A stretch of DNA of 64,000 nt from Hemicentrotus pulcherrimus (lineage: Eukaryota > Echinodermata > Echinoidea > Camarodonta > Strongylocentrotidae): contig BEXV01000801.1 of NCBI GenBank assembly GCA_003118195.1, positions 67,411 through 131,410 on the forward strand. The letters run 5' to 3'. Below the pieces are notes generated by a model that saw only the letters and a program-made list of their open reading frames with translations, was not told where the DNA came from and did no database searches. The position numbers were made by a program, and so were the translations under genes. Within the stretch, counting starts at the first letter, position 1, and every line of letters begins with the position of its first letter. This document shows, piece by piece, positions 25,701-40,700 of the stretch.

Positions 25701-28700
25701 AGGCACAATGGTAGAGTCCTTTCACGACTTACCACACATGAAGCAGACTGTACTAAGTGGAAAAATGGGGGAAGGGGATGGATTTTCTTTTGCTCAAATC
25801 TCAAGTATCTGTTCATTTCCTTTTCACTGGAAGGGAAGTAATTGTCAAAGAAACATATTGTTGAGTGAAAATAAGGAAATTGGCACTAATTGTCATCATT
25901 TCTCTACCCTTTTTCATAATTGTTCTCAGATGAATATTCAGAACCGTGTTTTGTTAGATCAGGAAGGATATTGGTTGACAGAGGAACAAACATTGTATTG
26001 AAAGAGTTTGTTATTGCAGAAATTATGAATAGATATTGCCTGGGAGGAAACAAATTTGTGTATTGAAAGAAGGAAATGACCCGTGAAAATAACAAGCATT
26101 ACTCTTTCTTAGATTTGTGTGGAAATAATGCCACCTGCAAACTATTGTGATGGATTTTTACCCCAATCATTTGATCATATACAGTTCTGTGTTAACAAAC
26201 ATTTCCTTACTAATTTCCCTTTTTGTCCAATTTTTTCCTTCCATTCTTTCGTTCATTCTTTTTTTGTATCATTCTTTCTTTCTGTCTTTCTGGGAGGGTT
26301 AGCTTAAATAGCTTGTGATACGTGTGTAAATGTCCAATAAATCCAGTTAACAAATGATAGGATTGATTTTACTTTTTGTTTATTTTGTTGTTTCTTCGAA
26401 TTTATTTTCAATGTCATCTTAAACTCCACACCACCCCCTCCCCTCCCCTCCCCCATAAAAAAAAAATAAAGAAATAAAGAAATAAATTGAGGAAGAAGGA
26501 AGGGAGGAAAAAATTATTATATCAGAAAATAATGAATTTACATAAATATTTTTAATGAATATATGATTCTCCTTATTTTTAATAGATTTTTTTAATTGCT
26601 TTAAAGATGATTGATTTTCAGTTTATTTCTCCATTACTTCCCTCTGACTTGGTCTCCGATCTGGAGCCTTACTGCTGTGTTTTGAGTCTTTTGACAATTC
26701 TAATTAACAAGAGTTGAGAGCATTTTCCTCATGAATATGATTAGATCTTAATATTTATGTTTATATTCAAATAATGACAAACCTGAGAAGGAAAAAACAT
26801 TGTTTTTGTTTTAATCTGAGAAGAGGATAGAAGAAAGGGTCTATAGTCACCAGGTGAAAAATGGACTTATTTTCATATTGAAGGGAGAATGGTACAAAGT
26901 TTGAAGTATAGCATTTGACCATGGAGAGGAGTACCAGTATGTTATATACTTTTTAATTGATATTCATTATGTAACATGAATTTCCTAGATTTACTTTTGA
27001 GATTACTACACAAACTTATAGAAACAGAGAGAGAAGCCAGTATTCGTTATTCATAAGATTTGCATATTTTCAGACCAGTTATTAAAGTTGGTAGACCAAC
27101 ACTGTTAACTATGCAGGAAGAGAAGTAAAAATTCGTTTTGAGATCAGTAGTTACGTGGTTGACCCTACATACCACTCCCATTCAGATTGTATGTAAATGA
27201 TCTAAATACATGGCTGTATACCACCAGCTATGTATCACCATCAGCAGCTACGTAACAGCAGCTACGTAACAGCAGCTACATAACAAGATTTCAATGCCAG
27301 TCCAAAGTCATTTGCACGTTGGAGTCATGATAGTTGAGTTACACTGTCCCATGACAAATATGTTGGCAACCCGAAACTCAATTGATGCATAAAAATTGCG
27401 GGTAGGGACTATTCAATATGCGAGGGAGCACATAAACCCAAAGTTGGTGTTCCATGTTGTCCCTGTGAAAACATCTTTGTCGGCACCGGTGGCGTACTGG
27501 CTTGCAGAGTGTCACGTCCGCCCGCTGTCTTGCAGAGAAGGCGGATGTTGGTGTTTCTGGAGCGAAACCTAGCCTAGGACAGATGGATTGCTCTGCAAAT
27601 AAAGGTTAATGTTCAGCCAGCCCCTTGAACCGTGCCCTAGTTCTGAGCACCACATATTTACCGTATAATACTTGTAACCCTTTCCCTCCATCCTGAAAAG
27701 GCTTGTCATCCCTGTAAATAGAGTGGTACTGCCTGGCTTTGTGCACATCTGAGTGTTGCTATTGGTCTAGTTCATTGTAGAAAGAGGGTCTTGCACCATC
27801 TGGACTGAAATGAGGGGCGGTGTGTAACTGGGTCAATACATTACTAGAGGATGTGTCGTTTAGGGAGTGCTTATCTCTCCTAAACTATGATCCATCACAC
27901 TTTATGTCAATAATTTCTAATTACCTGACACAAGTTAATAAAGTCATTTATCTTCCCAGATCTCATGCCACTTTGAGCTACTCTAACATGCATGCCATTG
28001 TCCCCAAGGAAAAGAGAAGAAAACTCCCCTCAATTCAAAATGGATCATTCCAATCCATTTTCCTGTCTCCATAGCAGTAGCCCTGGGTGCAATATTTATG
28101 AGAAATATCTTATGAATATTTATGTTGCAGGCACTCCTTTTCTTGATGGCTTAAAGCAAATATATACAATGAAGAAATAAAATTTAATTGGTTGGGAATT
28201 AAACCATGATATTTATGAAAAAAGCTGTATGACGCCAATTTGCAGCAAACATTGAAACATAGGGGGAAATTTCTTTATCATAAAAATTGAAGGGCGTGGA
28301 CCCTTATTGATTAATAACATTTGTTAAATGGCATGCCTTGTGAAATGAATTCAACACAATATATTTGTATGCAGTAAACTCTCAGTGACCCTCAAATCTT
28401 ATAGACTGTACATTAAGTAGGAGAAAAAAACTAAGTTGTGACAAAAATTTGAAGATTTTGGAAGATGCATTATTATTTAAAGGGATAGTTGAGTTCTGTT
28501 GCAGAGGGCGCTCCACAAAATAATTTTTTTGTGAGATAATGAAAAATTGAGTGTCAAGTTTGAAAGAACATTATATTTAAATGACAAAATCATCTTTGTT
28601 TGATCAAAATCGGTTCAGAGACGGCTGAAATATAACAATATCTAATACTTGTGTACCACCACAAATATTAGATATTTAGACAAATTTGAAAAAAACGTTG

Positions 28701-31700
28701 AAAAAAACGAAATAACGCCTTTTACATCATATTTCAGCTAATGCTGATGTTGGCTTTTTTGTTGGCATTTTTGTGCTGCTTATATTACCCACAATTAGCA
28801 GGTTCATGTATTGTTATTTTTAATTTAATAATTAATTAACGGTCACCGTGTTTTTTAAAAGTGGAGCTGAATTAGTATGATTGTATTGGCTAAATTTTAC
28901 ACATTTTGGGGTCTAAAATTACCTTCATAGCAATTTTAGGTTCTAAAAGGGCACTATAAATGTCATAGATAAGAATAAGAGCAATCACCATGCACATTGA
29001 AGGCATTTGCGGTCTGAAAACAGAACTCAACTATCCATCGATTAGGCTATATATGACTGTTTTGCATATGGCTCGGCGCTCACTACACAATCCGACTGGG
29101 ATCCAGTTTTGGAAGAATTAGCATAGCATTTGATGGTATGAACATTCAAATATAAAAAATCTTAATGACCAAGGATCTAAATAATAATATGAATAATAAA
29201 ATCTAAATCTCAAGGTATTTCAAACTTTTTTTAGAAAAGAAAAGGGTAAATCAGCTCAGAATTGACATCAGACCAGTAGTGTGATCATTTATGATTTGAA
29301 GCTGATTCAGTTTTTATTCTGACCAAAAAGCCTAAATGCACTAAAATTTTGGTTGCTAGTATTCTCATCATTATTTAGAAACTAAATAGGGAAATGATGT
29401 AGGTTTCCATATCTAATATAATTGCTATTTCTTTTAAAATCGGTTCGTAGGGGATCAGATAGTGTGCGGTGGCTTTATGATTTTTTTATGGTTGATGAAA
29501 GATTTTGATCTATTACAGGATAAGGCTGAGATAACCAAATGAGGCTTCAAAAGAATCTATTAAACTCTCAAGTTTCTTTTATCTGAACAATCCATGAGGT
29601 GATGGGCAAAAGGTTTTGTTCACAGGATTGCATTTTTGTTAAAGTATTTGAAAGTTTGGAACTATTGTCACAAAACAAAAACAACAATCGTTGCAGTTAT
29701 CAACAGCTAATATCATTTTGTCAATATTGAGAGGCAAAAGGGTGTTCAGTATGTATGGGGGTATATGATGTAACACCCTTCTGGATCTCAACAGATGATG
29801 TGGCAGATAAGAAAGGATTTGATAAATAAATAAATGAAAAGAAATGAAAAGAATTTGTTCAATTAATATTCATCCTTTACCAATTTCATATAATTAGAAT
29901 ACTCAAAAAATAGTGTGAACTGTTTTGAAAGTTCAAATGAATTAAACAGTGTGTATATAGCCAAACAAATATTCATGACTTGTGGCCTTTTTATGAAAAC
30001 GAACTGGCTGTACAGCTTATGTCTAAATGTTGGAAATATACAATGTGATGCAGACAGTTTCAATCATATTCAGTATGCACATGAAAACAATATGATGAGA
30101 AAGAACAGATATATGAATTGTGATTATAAGGTGATCAAACACTGAATTGCTATGGTATAAATTGATCAGTGAAACCAGAATTTCTGGTATTTATATTTAT
30201 ATTTAATTGATAGAAGCAGATTCTCTCTATTCTTGCATTTCAAATTCATGAGGAGTGAGGGAATTATAGTTTATGACTCACACATGATGCATCATACAGA
30301 CCAGCAAAGAACAGTCTTGAGAAAAGGGTGCAGTTTTTTAAAAGGACATACTTTTGTTTCATTGATAAGTTTAGAATTATAAAAACAAATTTTAAGGGAA
30401 CTAGAAACTTGATTGAGAAGTTTATTACTCTAGAGGAAAGCACAAAAATCAGAGAAGTAAGTGACTGGTGAAAGTTTGAATGAAATTGGTCAAAAATGTG
30501 AAAGTTGTACATTTTTGGAAAATTTAATCACTATACGTATGGGCTCTTCAAATTGGCGGGATTAGGGATGTATCTGCCATTTGTTTCAGCTTTAGAAATG
30601 ACTAAAATTATAATTTTTCAAAAATTCTCTTTTTTCTGATATGCTATCCATAATATATTTTGAGTACTGGTAGTGCCCTAAAAGAAGGCACTTCAGAGAA
30701 AAATAGAAATGAATGATATTTTTTGTACAAGACAAACTGCCAATTTGATTCACATAGTCTTAGTGATATCATATTTAAAAATTCATAACTTTCTTAATTA
30801 TTTATTGGTCCAATTATTTTAAATTTTGCCATTTTATTTCTGTTATTTTCCTGCTTTCATACAAATGAACTTATTACAAGTGTCAGACTGGCCTTAAATT
30901 ACAATTGAATATTAAGATGAAAGGCAGAAGATATATATAATAGACATTTGAATTTTTATTGGCAGGTCTAGTAAAGGTAAGCTTGCAACGTTATTTTTTT
31001 CAATAGTTGCTTTGATATACACATATAGGTGAAATCATGGCCAGTCTCTTTCTACATTCATGTAAGCCGGTAGAGTGTAGTAGGGAAATTGTGCATGCTC
31101 ATTCAGTTATTGGATGGATGTTATTCATTTTCATAAATGCTCTTCTTTCCTAGAAACTGATAACCGCAGTTTGTAGTGACATCTCTTCTGATCTTGAAGT
31201 AGCCAAAACTAATTATTTTGCCAAACCAACTGCAAATTTGTGAAGGATGCACACGTCTCAAATTCCAATTTAGACAAATCCAACGCCCATGGTTAAACAT
31301 AAATGAAATCACAAGCGAAAGCAGGGTATGATGTCGGAGAGACGTTTTCCCGGAATTGCATAAATTGCATAGTGCGGTGAATTACGCTTGGGCTAGGAGT
31401 GATGGTGAAGGTACACCGTTCACCAAGTTACTATGAACCCTGCCATACATTGTTGAACTGTCTGGCCTCCCTTTCGGAGTCTGGCGTGAACCCGCGCCCT
31501 ACTTCCCTTGACCCCATCTTAGAAACTGGCCTACTTTTCTTGTTCCTGTCCAGGTGGGTAATTTAGAAAGTCAAGACCAATCTCGAATACCTAATTAAGT
31601 CTAACAAATGAGTGACTAGGCTATAGAGTGTCGCTAGGACATCTCAACGACGCCTGCCTTTCTTTGTGTACCCCAGCCATATTAAATCTTGTTGATGTAG

Positions 31701-34700
31701 ATCGTGAACATGAACATTTGTGTGTGTCTGGTGCATGTTGCCATCAGTATGCGGCAACATGCATACACCCATGACACATAGCTTTCCGCGCGTTTAGCTT
31801 AGGGACAGAGTGACTAATGTTGTTGAAACATAACCAAGCTGCATGGGGGAAATTTCCATCCGTCTAGATCACATCTTGACTATAGAGAACGTCAATAATG
31901 TTGATTGAAATGTTGGTACTTTAAAAAAATGAATTCAATATATAGAAAAATTAAATTTTCTGCATGCCTGTTGTTTGATTGTTTGTTTATCTTAAGTAAA
32001 TGTTTGATTACTGTCACGAGACTATATTTGATTACTATTTGTGTTTTGGTTTAGATGTATTGGTGAAAGATAGGATTCAAAAGAAGTAGATCATTGGCTT
32101 ATCAATAACTGTTATTTCCTGATGTCAGATACTTTATTAATTTCATATTGCAGTGTAGCAATACCAACCCATTATCTTTAATTTATTTTATATTTGTTTT
32201 TCATTTTGAAAATTAGAATGAGAATTAGATCATGATTAGTAATAAGATGTTCCAAGAAATCATTTTTATCATTTATTTTATTCGTTTTTCATGCACTTCT
32301 TTCTGCCAGAAAAAATATCAAAGTTTGGGGTACATCCTCCTCATAAATTGATATCTTTATTTTCTATTGTACCCTATCATGGGAGTCCATTCATACTCCA
32401 ATTAAACAAATAAATATACAGTACTGCTGTTGAATTTACTACAGTATAGAAAGGATTACAAATGCCCTTTTAGTATTTGCCTACATCATAGAAAGCGAGG
32501 AAATTACCTATGCTATACAGTTACATATGGGTACAACATTTGTACATCTGGAATAGTGAAGACATTCCCACATTCACACTACCAGAATTCATTGTACAAA
32601 TGTACCTTTTATCTAGTCTAAACGTCACATAAAGAAACCTTGTGTAGCGAAACGTTGTGTAGCAGAACGCATATTTCAGCATCGTTTCGAATAAAAACTC
32701 ATTACAGAATCAGTGTCCTGTTTTGGTCTGAACGTCAAACAGTTAAAAGATATGGTATAACGAGTGTGCGCTGATAACTGGCCAGCTGGCATGTCAGTTG
32801 ACCTCTTTAAACCTAGTTTCTTTATATAACGTTTCTATATACAAGTATGTCCTACACCTGGTATACGGGTTGCAGTAAGAGTTGGAATAGGAGATTACAT
32901 TCAATTATATTAAATCAGCAAACAAACTGCAAAACAGTTATCATTTGAATTATATATTTCAAATGGATATCACATGTACGTTGTATGAACAGAGGAAAAT
33001 GTCATAAAATCTACTGTTCAATTGATTATTTGTAATCGTTCATATGTTAGGTTCAAGTCGCATTCATATGGGAAGGATAGGTATTATAACCTATGAGAAC
33101 AATGACTACCGGTATTCATATTCATTTTTGAATGAGAAAACAAGATACAATATGATTCTGTTGGACACGTTTATGTTTGTTCTGTTCATTAAACTGAATA
33201 TACAGATGTAAGGTGTAAAAAGAGATGAGTACAGATCAAAATGTACTCTCTATCTCATATTCTATTCTAGCATTCAGGGTTCCGGAAAAGAGCTGTTTTG
33301 TTATTTACATTTGTTTATTCACGGATCTATTGTTATTATATACTGTTGTAAATATAGCAAATCCTGTTTATCTATGTTTACTCTTTATGTAAACACTTTC
33401 CTGGAATGGATGAGCATAATGGTTGCGGTGCCTGGTACTTCTGAATTGACTGGCCTCTCATGCAGGAATCATGCATCGTGCACATCAATTGGAAATGTCA
33501 GTGATGTGGAAAAGCCACTAGCCATATATCAATATTTCGCAGAGATTTAGGTGTGAGAGTGGTGAACAATCAAATGAGTTCCTAGGGATGATGCACGCTT
33601 ATTGAAGCTTCCATCAAAAGATGGATTCGTCTAAATTGCAATCGGGATATGGAGGGGCGATTTTTACATTCAAACCACTTGTCGGATATCTGTGTCAATT
33701 GCTATAATTTTTTTTTGTAGGAAATAATTTTTGAGAGAGAGATGGAGAGAGGGATATGCGAGGTGGAGTAGAGGTCATTTAGATGAGAATTAGGTCAGGT
33801 GAGGCTACGTTAGAGTTGATGCAACACGCCATCGCTTCTTGGCGGGTTCATATGCAGGTTAGTACGGCCAGTTCAAAACTAGGCTACCGTCACTCTTGTC
33901 TTTACTGGAGTCAAACAAGGGTCAGCTGTAGCCTACTTGCCCTCTTTTGTTGCCCAGTTTTCATTCTCTTTCGGTAATCGTTGCCTATGGTAACCACGCT
34001 AAGTGCCTCGTCTTTACATCACGCCTGTATCACCTATCCCCTATCCCCATTGACTATCGCTCACTCTCTCACGCTTTCCCTCTCTCCTATTCAAATCTGC
34101 AAACTCTCACTCTTTTTTGTGGCGCCACTCCTCTTTTTTGTGGCGCCACTTGTTTGTATTTAATGGTCTCTCACAGCAAATTGAATGAATCATAATAATT
34201 CATCATGCATGCATTTCCAGTCACTGCTCTGCGTCATGGCCTCCCTGTAAAAGCAACACTATCAAAGAAAGATAGAATAACACTGTCCTGTATTTCAAGA
34301 TTACACAAGGGACTTCTTTTGTGAAGACAGTGATTGTTATTTTAACGCCATATGCTTGGGGTAGTCTTTTTCGCAGTTGCTGTAGAAAAGACTGCAAAGA
34401 AGTCTTTTTGTAAAAGAAGCAGGAGAGAAAGAGATAAAACTTCATTCATACTTTAGTTGAAACAAGGCTATTAGGTCATGGGTAGACCTACTTCCCCTGG
34501 CCATTCGTATCTTGTAAATATTATTTTCTGTAAATGGTTACAAGTAGGGGTTGCTCCAGATAGTTAGTCTAATTGTAGTCGTTTTAGTCAACCCGGGCCT
34601 CCATTTCAAACTCTGTCACGGCATGCTAGAGTAAACATTGCCTTATTTAATCGATCCATCTGTGTTTATCTGCCCAAGTGGAAATGAGTCCCTAGGTTGT

Positions 34701-37700
34701 ATATGGAAGAAAAAAAAAAGAATCAGGCCGTTGATTACTTTGATTTATAGTTCACACTTTTCCCTCATGATAGCACGAACAAGTGGTGGAATACCCCCCA
34801 CAGGCTTAATGAAGCATCCCATCATGTAGGTGCCATGGGTACTTCCCCTTGACAGTGAACTATCCAAGAATAATCCTGCATGCAGACTGCATCATTGTGC
34901 ATTTGTAGAGGGTTAATAACTCTTGTCCGAAGTAGGTCTGAGGTTATCGCTGATTAAGTCACCGCACATACACCGTCTGTCTCCTTTCCGCGCATGAGCG
35001 GGGCAAGTACACACACTCCCACTAAAACCACAGCAGTGCAAGCATAAGCCTCTCATATTGTGTGTAACATAATACCCCGCCAGAAGGGCAAACAGTCGCT
35101 CTTTCCTCTCCCATTGCTATATGCTACTCACCCCTACTTAAGAGTGGAGCACTCCTATTACATCCTACTACTGCTGCAATCTGCAAGCACCCATTTGTGG
35201 TTGCCTATTCCACTTTTGATGGAAGGGAAGCTTAGTGAGAAGCTCCAGAGAAAATCCAAGGCAGTGCTTGGAAATCCAATCCTGTCGCCTCATTGTAAAA
35301 GTTTGTTGGTTTTTATCCCTCTATCAATTTTTTCCCTGGTTATTAGCCCCTTGTATTTTGCCCACTTGAGTACGTTGGTTTGGCGAGCATTGAAATTGAA
35401 TCCTGCCAGGCAGGAATTGTCAAAGAAATTCAAGATGAAAAAATAAAAATTGTTTTTTTGATTGATGGTGTAAAAGGTGAGCTGTTTTTGAGAGGATGAA
35501 AGAACTACTCACCTCGAGGGCAATGCAATATTCATTGCTTATGGTACACAGCGGGAATGTTTTGGCTGTTTCATGCCTCTGCTCTGCTGTTAATGTGTTC
35601 CCACTAGGTACATAGACATGTGCATCCCAGAAAAAACGACCCCAAGAATTATCAATGTTTTATTGTAACTTAATGACAATTATAAATAATAAATGACATA
35701 TATTTGTAAAGCTTAGATCCTCCTCTTTCATTTGATGCAGCTTAAATGATGCATTTTTTCATGCATGAGTGATTGAAAACAGTTTGAAAAAAGGTACCAA
35801 AAAGTCACTTGGCGAACGGTAACTGAATTTTAAAGAGAAAATCACATTTCCAGAAAGTTCATTTTCTGCCCTTTCATTTAATGCATGTGCATTGCTTACC
35901 AAAAAATATAAGAATGAGCAAACACCAACAGTGTTTTATGGATTTTCCCACTAGTGTAAATAAAAAAAATCAACATACTCCAATTGGTGTTTGGGCCGTG
36001 TAAATGGTTATTTATTGTACATTGGAGATGTTTTCATGTTATCACTTGGCATCATGATAGCCATGGCTGCATATCTTAGTCATATTACTAATACTCTTTT
36101 CACACTGGTTTGGCTTAACCCCGTACTTTGCTTAGCCCCGTACTATCCTTAACCCCGGACTACCTTTTTTGGCTTTTCACACTCGCTGTTTGTAGTCCCG
36201 TACTAGCCGCTATTCCAGAATAAGAAAATTCACGCTGTTCGCACTACTATTCGTTAACCCCGGATATCGTGAATGTTATGATTGGAAATACTTCGCATCT
36301 GGTCAGCTTCGATAAGCTCCATTGCGTAGTACCGGACTATTTTTCGTTTCTGTTCACACTCATTTGCTTGGCACCGCAATTGCGGGGTTAGCAGGAGTTA
36401 GCACCACAATTGCGGAGTTAGCCCTGCTATTTTGCAGGGTTAGTTAACCCCGTACTATAGGTGGGGTTAGCCAACTTTAGCCCACTTTGGTAAAACCCAG
36501 TCTGAACTGAAAGTGGAATAGGCTTAACCCCGTACTATAGGTGGGGCTAAGACCCCCCCTTAACCCCACCTATAGTACGGGGTTAAGCAAAATATTGCCA
36601 GTGTGAAAAGCATATAAGTGCACTACTTCACACACTTACGACAATACAAGGGCAAGGATAAAACCTCCTTTAAACGACCTTCACCATCCTCTTCATTTAC
36701 CTGCAGTCTGCTGTCCCTCATTGGACTGTGCAGACTCACTTATAGGACTGGTTTTGCCCACTTTCTACTGACGCCTTCCATGGATAGAAGGTTATTCTAT
36801 GTAGTATAGAGGGACTTATGTTTTGTATTCTTGTTAAGGTAGTGGTTTTTCTGTAAAATGATTCTGTCCTTCAAATTGAAAGGGAATTCCAAGAAAAAAC
36901 CCATGCTTCCTTTTTATGTGCACTAAATAATAAACCTTTAAACTGTGAAAGGTTAATCATAAATTTTTAAAAGCTGTAAAATAACCTTGTATTCAGCCTA
37001 CCAATTATTAGCTAAAGGCTTAACTTTTTAGATTCAACTTACCAACTTGACTGAAATATTCCGTTTAATGGTCCATTTTTAGGAAATTATGGGTCGCAAT
37101 GGGTCGCAATAAACATCTTGCAGCAGTGGTTAAACTCTCGCTGCGCATGATGTTATCTATTTTGACCCATAATTTCCTAAAAATGGACCACTAAACGGAA
37201 TATTTCAGTCAAGTTGGTAAGTGGAACCGAAAAAGTTAAGCCTTTAGCTAATTTACAATGTAAAATGCAGCAGATATATATGCTGTAAAAGGAGTAATTC
37301 GTGATAAGTTTTGCAAGTTTGGTGTACTGATTTGCACACCTAACCTGCACACGTGGCGGTATAGTCCGTTTCCGTCTCTAAAGAGAGAGCCGACCCTACC
37401 CAAATAAGAGGCTTAACGAACGAAAGAGACAGAAAAATTTGGTCTAATCGTGAGCATGCACTGATGAATAGACATACTTCATGTCAACTGAAATTGTCAA
37501 ACTTTAATAGTTTTTAATATAATCTTATTTTCTAGTCTCCATGCTCCTTCCGTGATAAGATGATCATTTTTTTATTACGTTTCTGTATTCAAATGCCAGA
37601 TAAATTTCTGAGTCTGAACAGGCCATTTAGAGCGCTTGGGCTTTTCAAGAGTTTATTAATACAATTTCTATTATATGTTATATGTTATGGAGAGGAATTG

Positions 37701-40700
37701 ATTCAATGGTTAGGGGAACCATATTACACTGCACTAAATGTAATCCCAGGTTTGAAAATACCATGTTTGACAAAGTGAACACACCATTGACATTCGCAGA
37801 GTCAGTGGGAGTACACACAGCTAGAGTGAGATGGAATACCCATAAAACCACTGGCAGGCAAGTGATTCCATATATGGTAACCTTATTGCACATTTCCAAT
37901 CACAGCCTTCCCATCTCAGCCTTTCCCCTTCTAATCTTAGCCAGACCAGAGACAGGAGGCGTTTGTCCAGGAAGGACAAGGACATTAGACTGACCTTCAC
38001 CCTAACTCCTTAGCTTCATTATCTACCAGCATCAGTCCCTCATGGTAGAACATGCTGCCATCCTCTCAATCAAAGTGGTACAGCCTAGTCAGTGCAGTAT
38101 CTATATACAGGGATGGATGAGTATTTGGAATCTTTCATTCCACCTAGCAGGGGTGTTTGCTATATGTGACCAGCTCTCCTCATTTAATCTGCATTATTAT
38201 AGTGGGATGCCCATTGTGAAATTGAGTGGAGTGCTTTCACCTCGCAGCAAAGCAAGCCTTTTATGGAGAATGCGAGTCAATGGTTTGGCTTTGATTGAGA
38301 TCAGTCATGTCTTGATTTCACCAGGAATGTCTCCAAAGTGGAATGACATATTGGGATGGTTATTGCAATTCAGTTTCCCCTCAGATACAAACAAAAAGTT
38401 CATAGTCTGAAGAGTGAGGGATGTATATATTATGGCGTATGATCAGTTTTTCATTACATGCTACATGTATATCCTCTCCTTTTTTGGTATCAGATATTTT
38501 GAAAGATATTTGGATACTTCTTGAACAAACTGTAAGGTCTAAATAAGGTTGTTTTGAAAAGATTATTTAACAAGTAGGACTGCCATGTCTGTTATTTCAT
38601 AAGACGGGAAGGAGAACACATATTTATGTAATCAACTAACAGAAAATCTGGTGAACTGTGCGAACTTATTTTTAGAAAGCACTCCATTAAGATCCTAGAA
38701 ATGCATCTAAAAGCAGATCACTTGATATGCATATGGAGCATGTAAGTGGTTGCATATTGCATCAGGATCCAATTATTCATATATCAAAGTAGTATGACTA
38801 AGAGTGAGTGTGGATCTACCTCTCTTGAGTTGGCAGGAAAGCATAATAGAATGTACCATTTTAAGAAAAGGGGTGCCACTTTCTCCTGTGTTTAGGAGTT
38901 GTCACTTCTTATCAGTTGGATTTAGTTAGTAGTTGCAGAATTTGTCATTTAGAATTTATTACAAGATAATTAGAGCCAAAACTATAGGTTGACTTAAGTT
39001 GATCATTTAAATAAGACTTGAATATGATTCCAATTACATGTACATTGGTAATATTGAGAATGAGAGGGATTGTCATTTTGATTGTCCATCGTCCCTCTAG
39101 TTGTTATCCTGTAACCCCCTATACAATCATGGACAGAGATCTTGTTTTTGAGAGAGCAATCTGTGGTCTCTGCTTGGATGGGATGACAGGCCACTTTATA
39201 ATTATGTGAAGGTCAGTGAGGGTTGGTGAATGATTGAATGAAAATGTACATTTCCTCTTCCACTGTCTCAAGGTAAAGTCAAGTTCAACTGCATAGAACA
39301 GCAACCTAGTCTTTAAAACAAAGACCCTGTAATCCTTTCAGGCAGATATTGAGTCTATCTAAAGGCTTACAACAGTTATCTAAGGGCACTGTAATATTAC
39401 ATTTCACCAGTTTTATGTAGAACAAATTAGAACCGAGTGGTATTCATTACTTACTCCAAGGAATTAAGAGAAAGCAGAATCAGGTAATGAAAGTAAAGGA
39501 AAAAGTATACCTTTAGTTTGGCTTACCCCTTCTCTAAATCCAAAAGTGCTTTCATATTTTTATTGTCTTATATATATTTTTAAAATGTATTATAAAGCTG
39601 TCCAACTGTGATTTCATTATAATAGTTGAACTCATTTGTCATGTTACCAAATAGTTCTGTACCACCCAAATAACTGCATTTCTTACGCTGTTCTTAGTAT
39701 CCAAGCTTTGTATTTGATTTAAGGTCTGATTAGAGACACTATCCAACACTGTCGTAGATGTAACACCCCAAGCTCTTTACATAAGACAATTGACATCGTC
39801 CCTAGGTTTGGTACTCCACATTACCTTTTTTGCTCTCCTTCTTGGGCATCAACGTGAACCAGCGACCTACTTGGGCTCACCTTTCCTCGTGATTGACCTA
39901 GCTCTCTGAACCTACCACTCCACTTTTCAAACAGGATCCTAGCTAGCTGCATAGGCTTTGTTCAAGCACGTGGTAGACGTCCTTCATTCCCACTTTCTAT
40001 TTCATTTTTCTGTGTGTCTGTCTCTGACGCTCTCAGATTCGATTTCCCACCATTTAGGATCATTATTATTGAGCGTTCAATTGTATTCATATCTACCACA
40101 TTGCCATGGCAATCAGCTATACAAATATGAGCTTTGACCAAGTTGATATCCGGACATCAACAGTGACAGTACAATCCTTTTCAAATTGATAGAGTAGTGG
40201 ATTGAATTATGGACAGGAATTATAAATAGAGAGGGATAGGGATTTGAAAGGGATATTTGATTTGATCAGGAAATTTGCAGAACATGTTGGGAGGATATGA
40301 ATTGATAAAATCAGGAAATTAAATGATAGAATGTTCCACTCAACCAGTTTGGCATTGGGCTGAATAGTTGGACCAGACTCTCAGCCTTTTCACACACAGC
40401 TAAAATTCTACAAACATGATTAGTTTAAAGGGCTTCAAACTAATCGGCTGTACATATGACATCATTCACACACAGAAATTTCGGTGCGATCGTTAATCGT
40501 TTTGTGATTAACTACTGCTCTTAAAATGCGCAGTAGTGCCATTGCGCATTGAAGGTCATGTCATATCAACAAAGCGCACGCTCCATCCAGTTTAAACACG
40601 TATAAACACGTTTAAACCGTTCACACACAAAATGTCAAGCTCTCTAGATACAAACTTCGTATCTGCAGCCTACTTTGAGGGGCGTATGAATTGCGACTTT

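Noticed and set aside
27242..27283. CRISPR-like array
   Set aside because: Short contiguous tandem units without spacers in an animal genome; a minisatellite.
35060..35446. 128-codon open frame with a hydrophobic stretch
   Set aside because: No family resemblance and no supporting splice or poly(A) signals; inside a PPP1R21 intron.
37682..38410. Two neighbouring open frames of 103 and 122 codons
   Set aside because: Considered as exons of a nested gene, but neither shows a known domain nor convincing splice borders.
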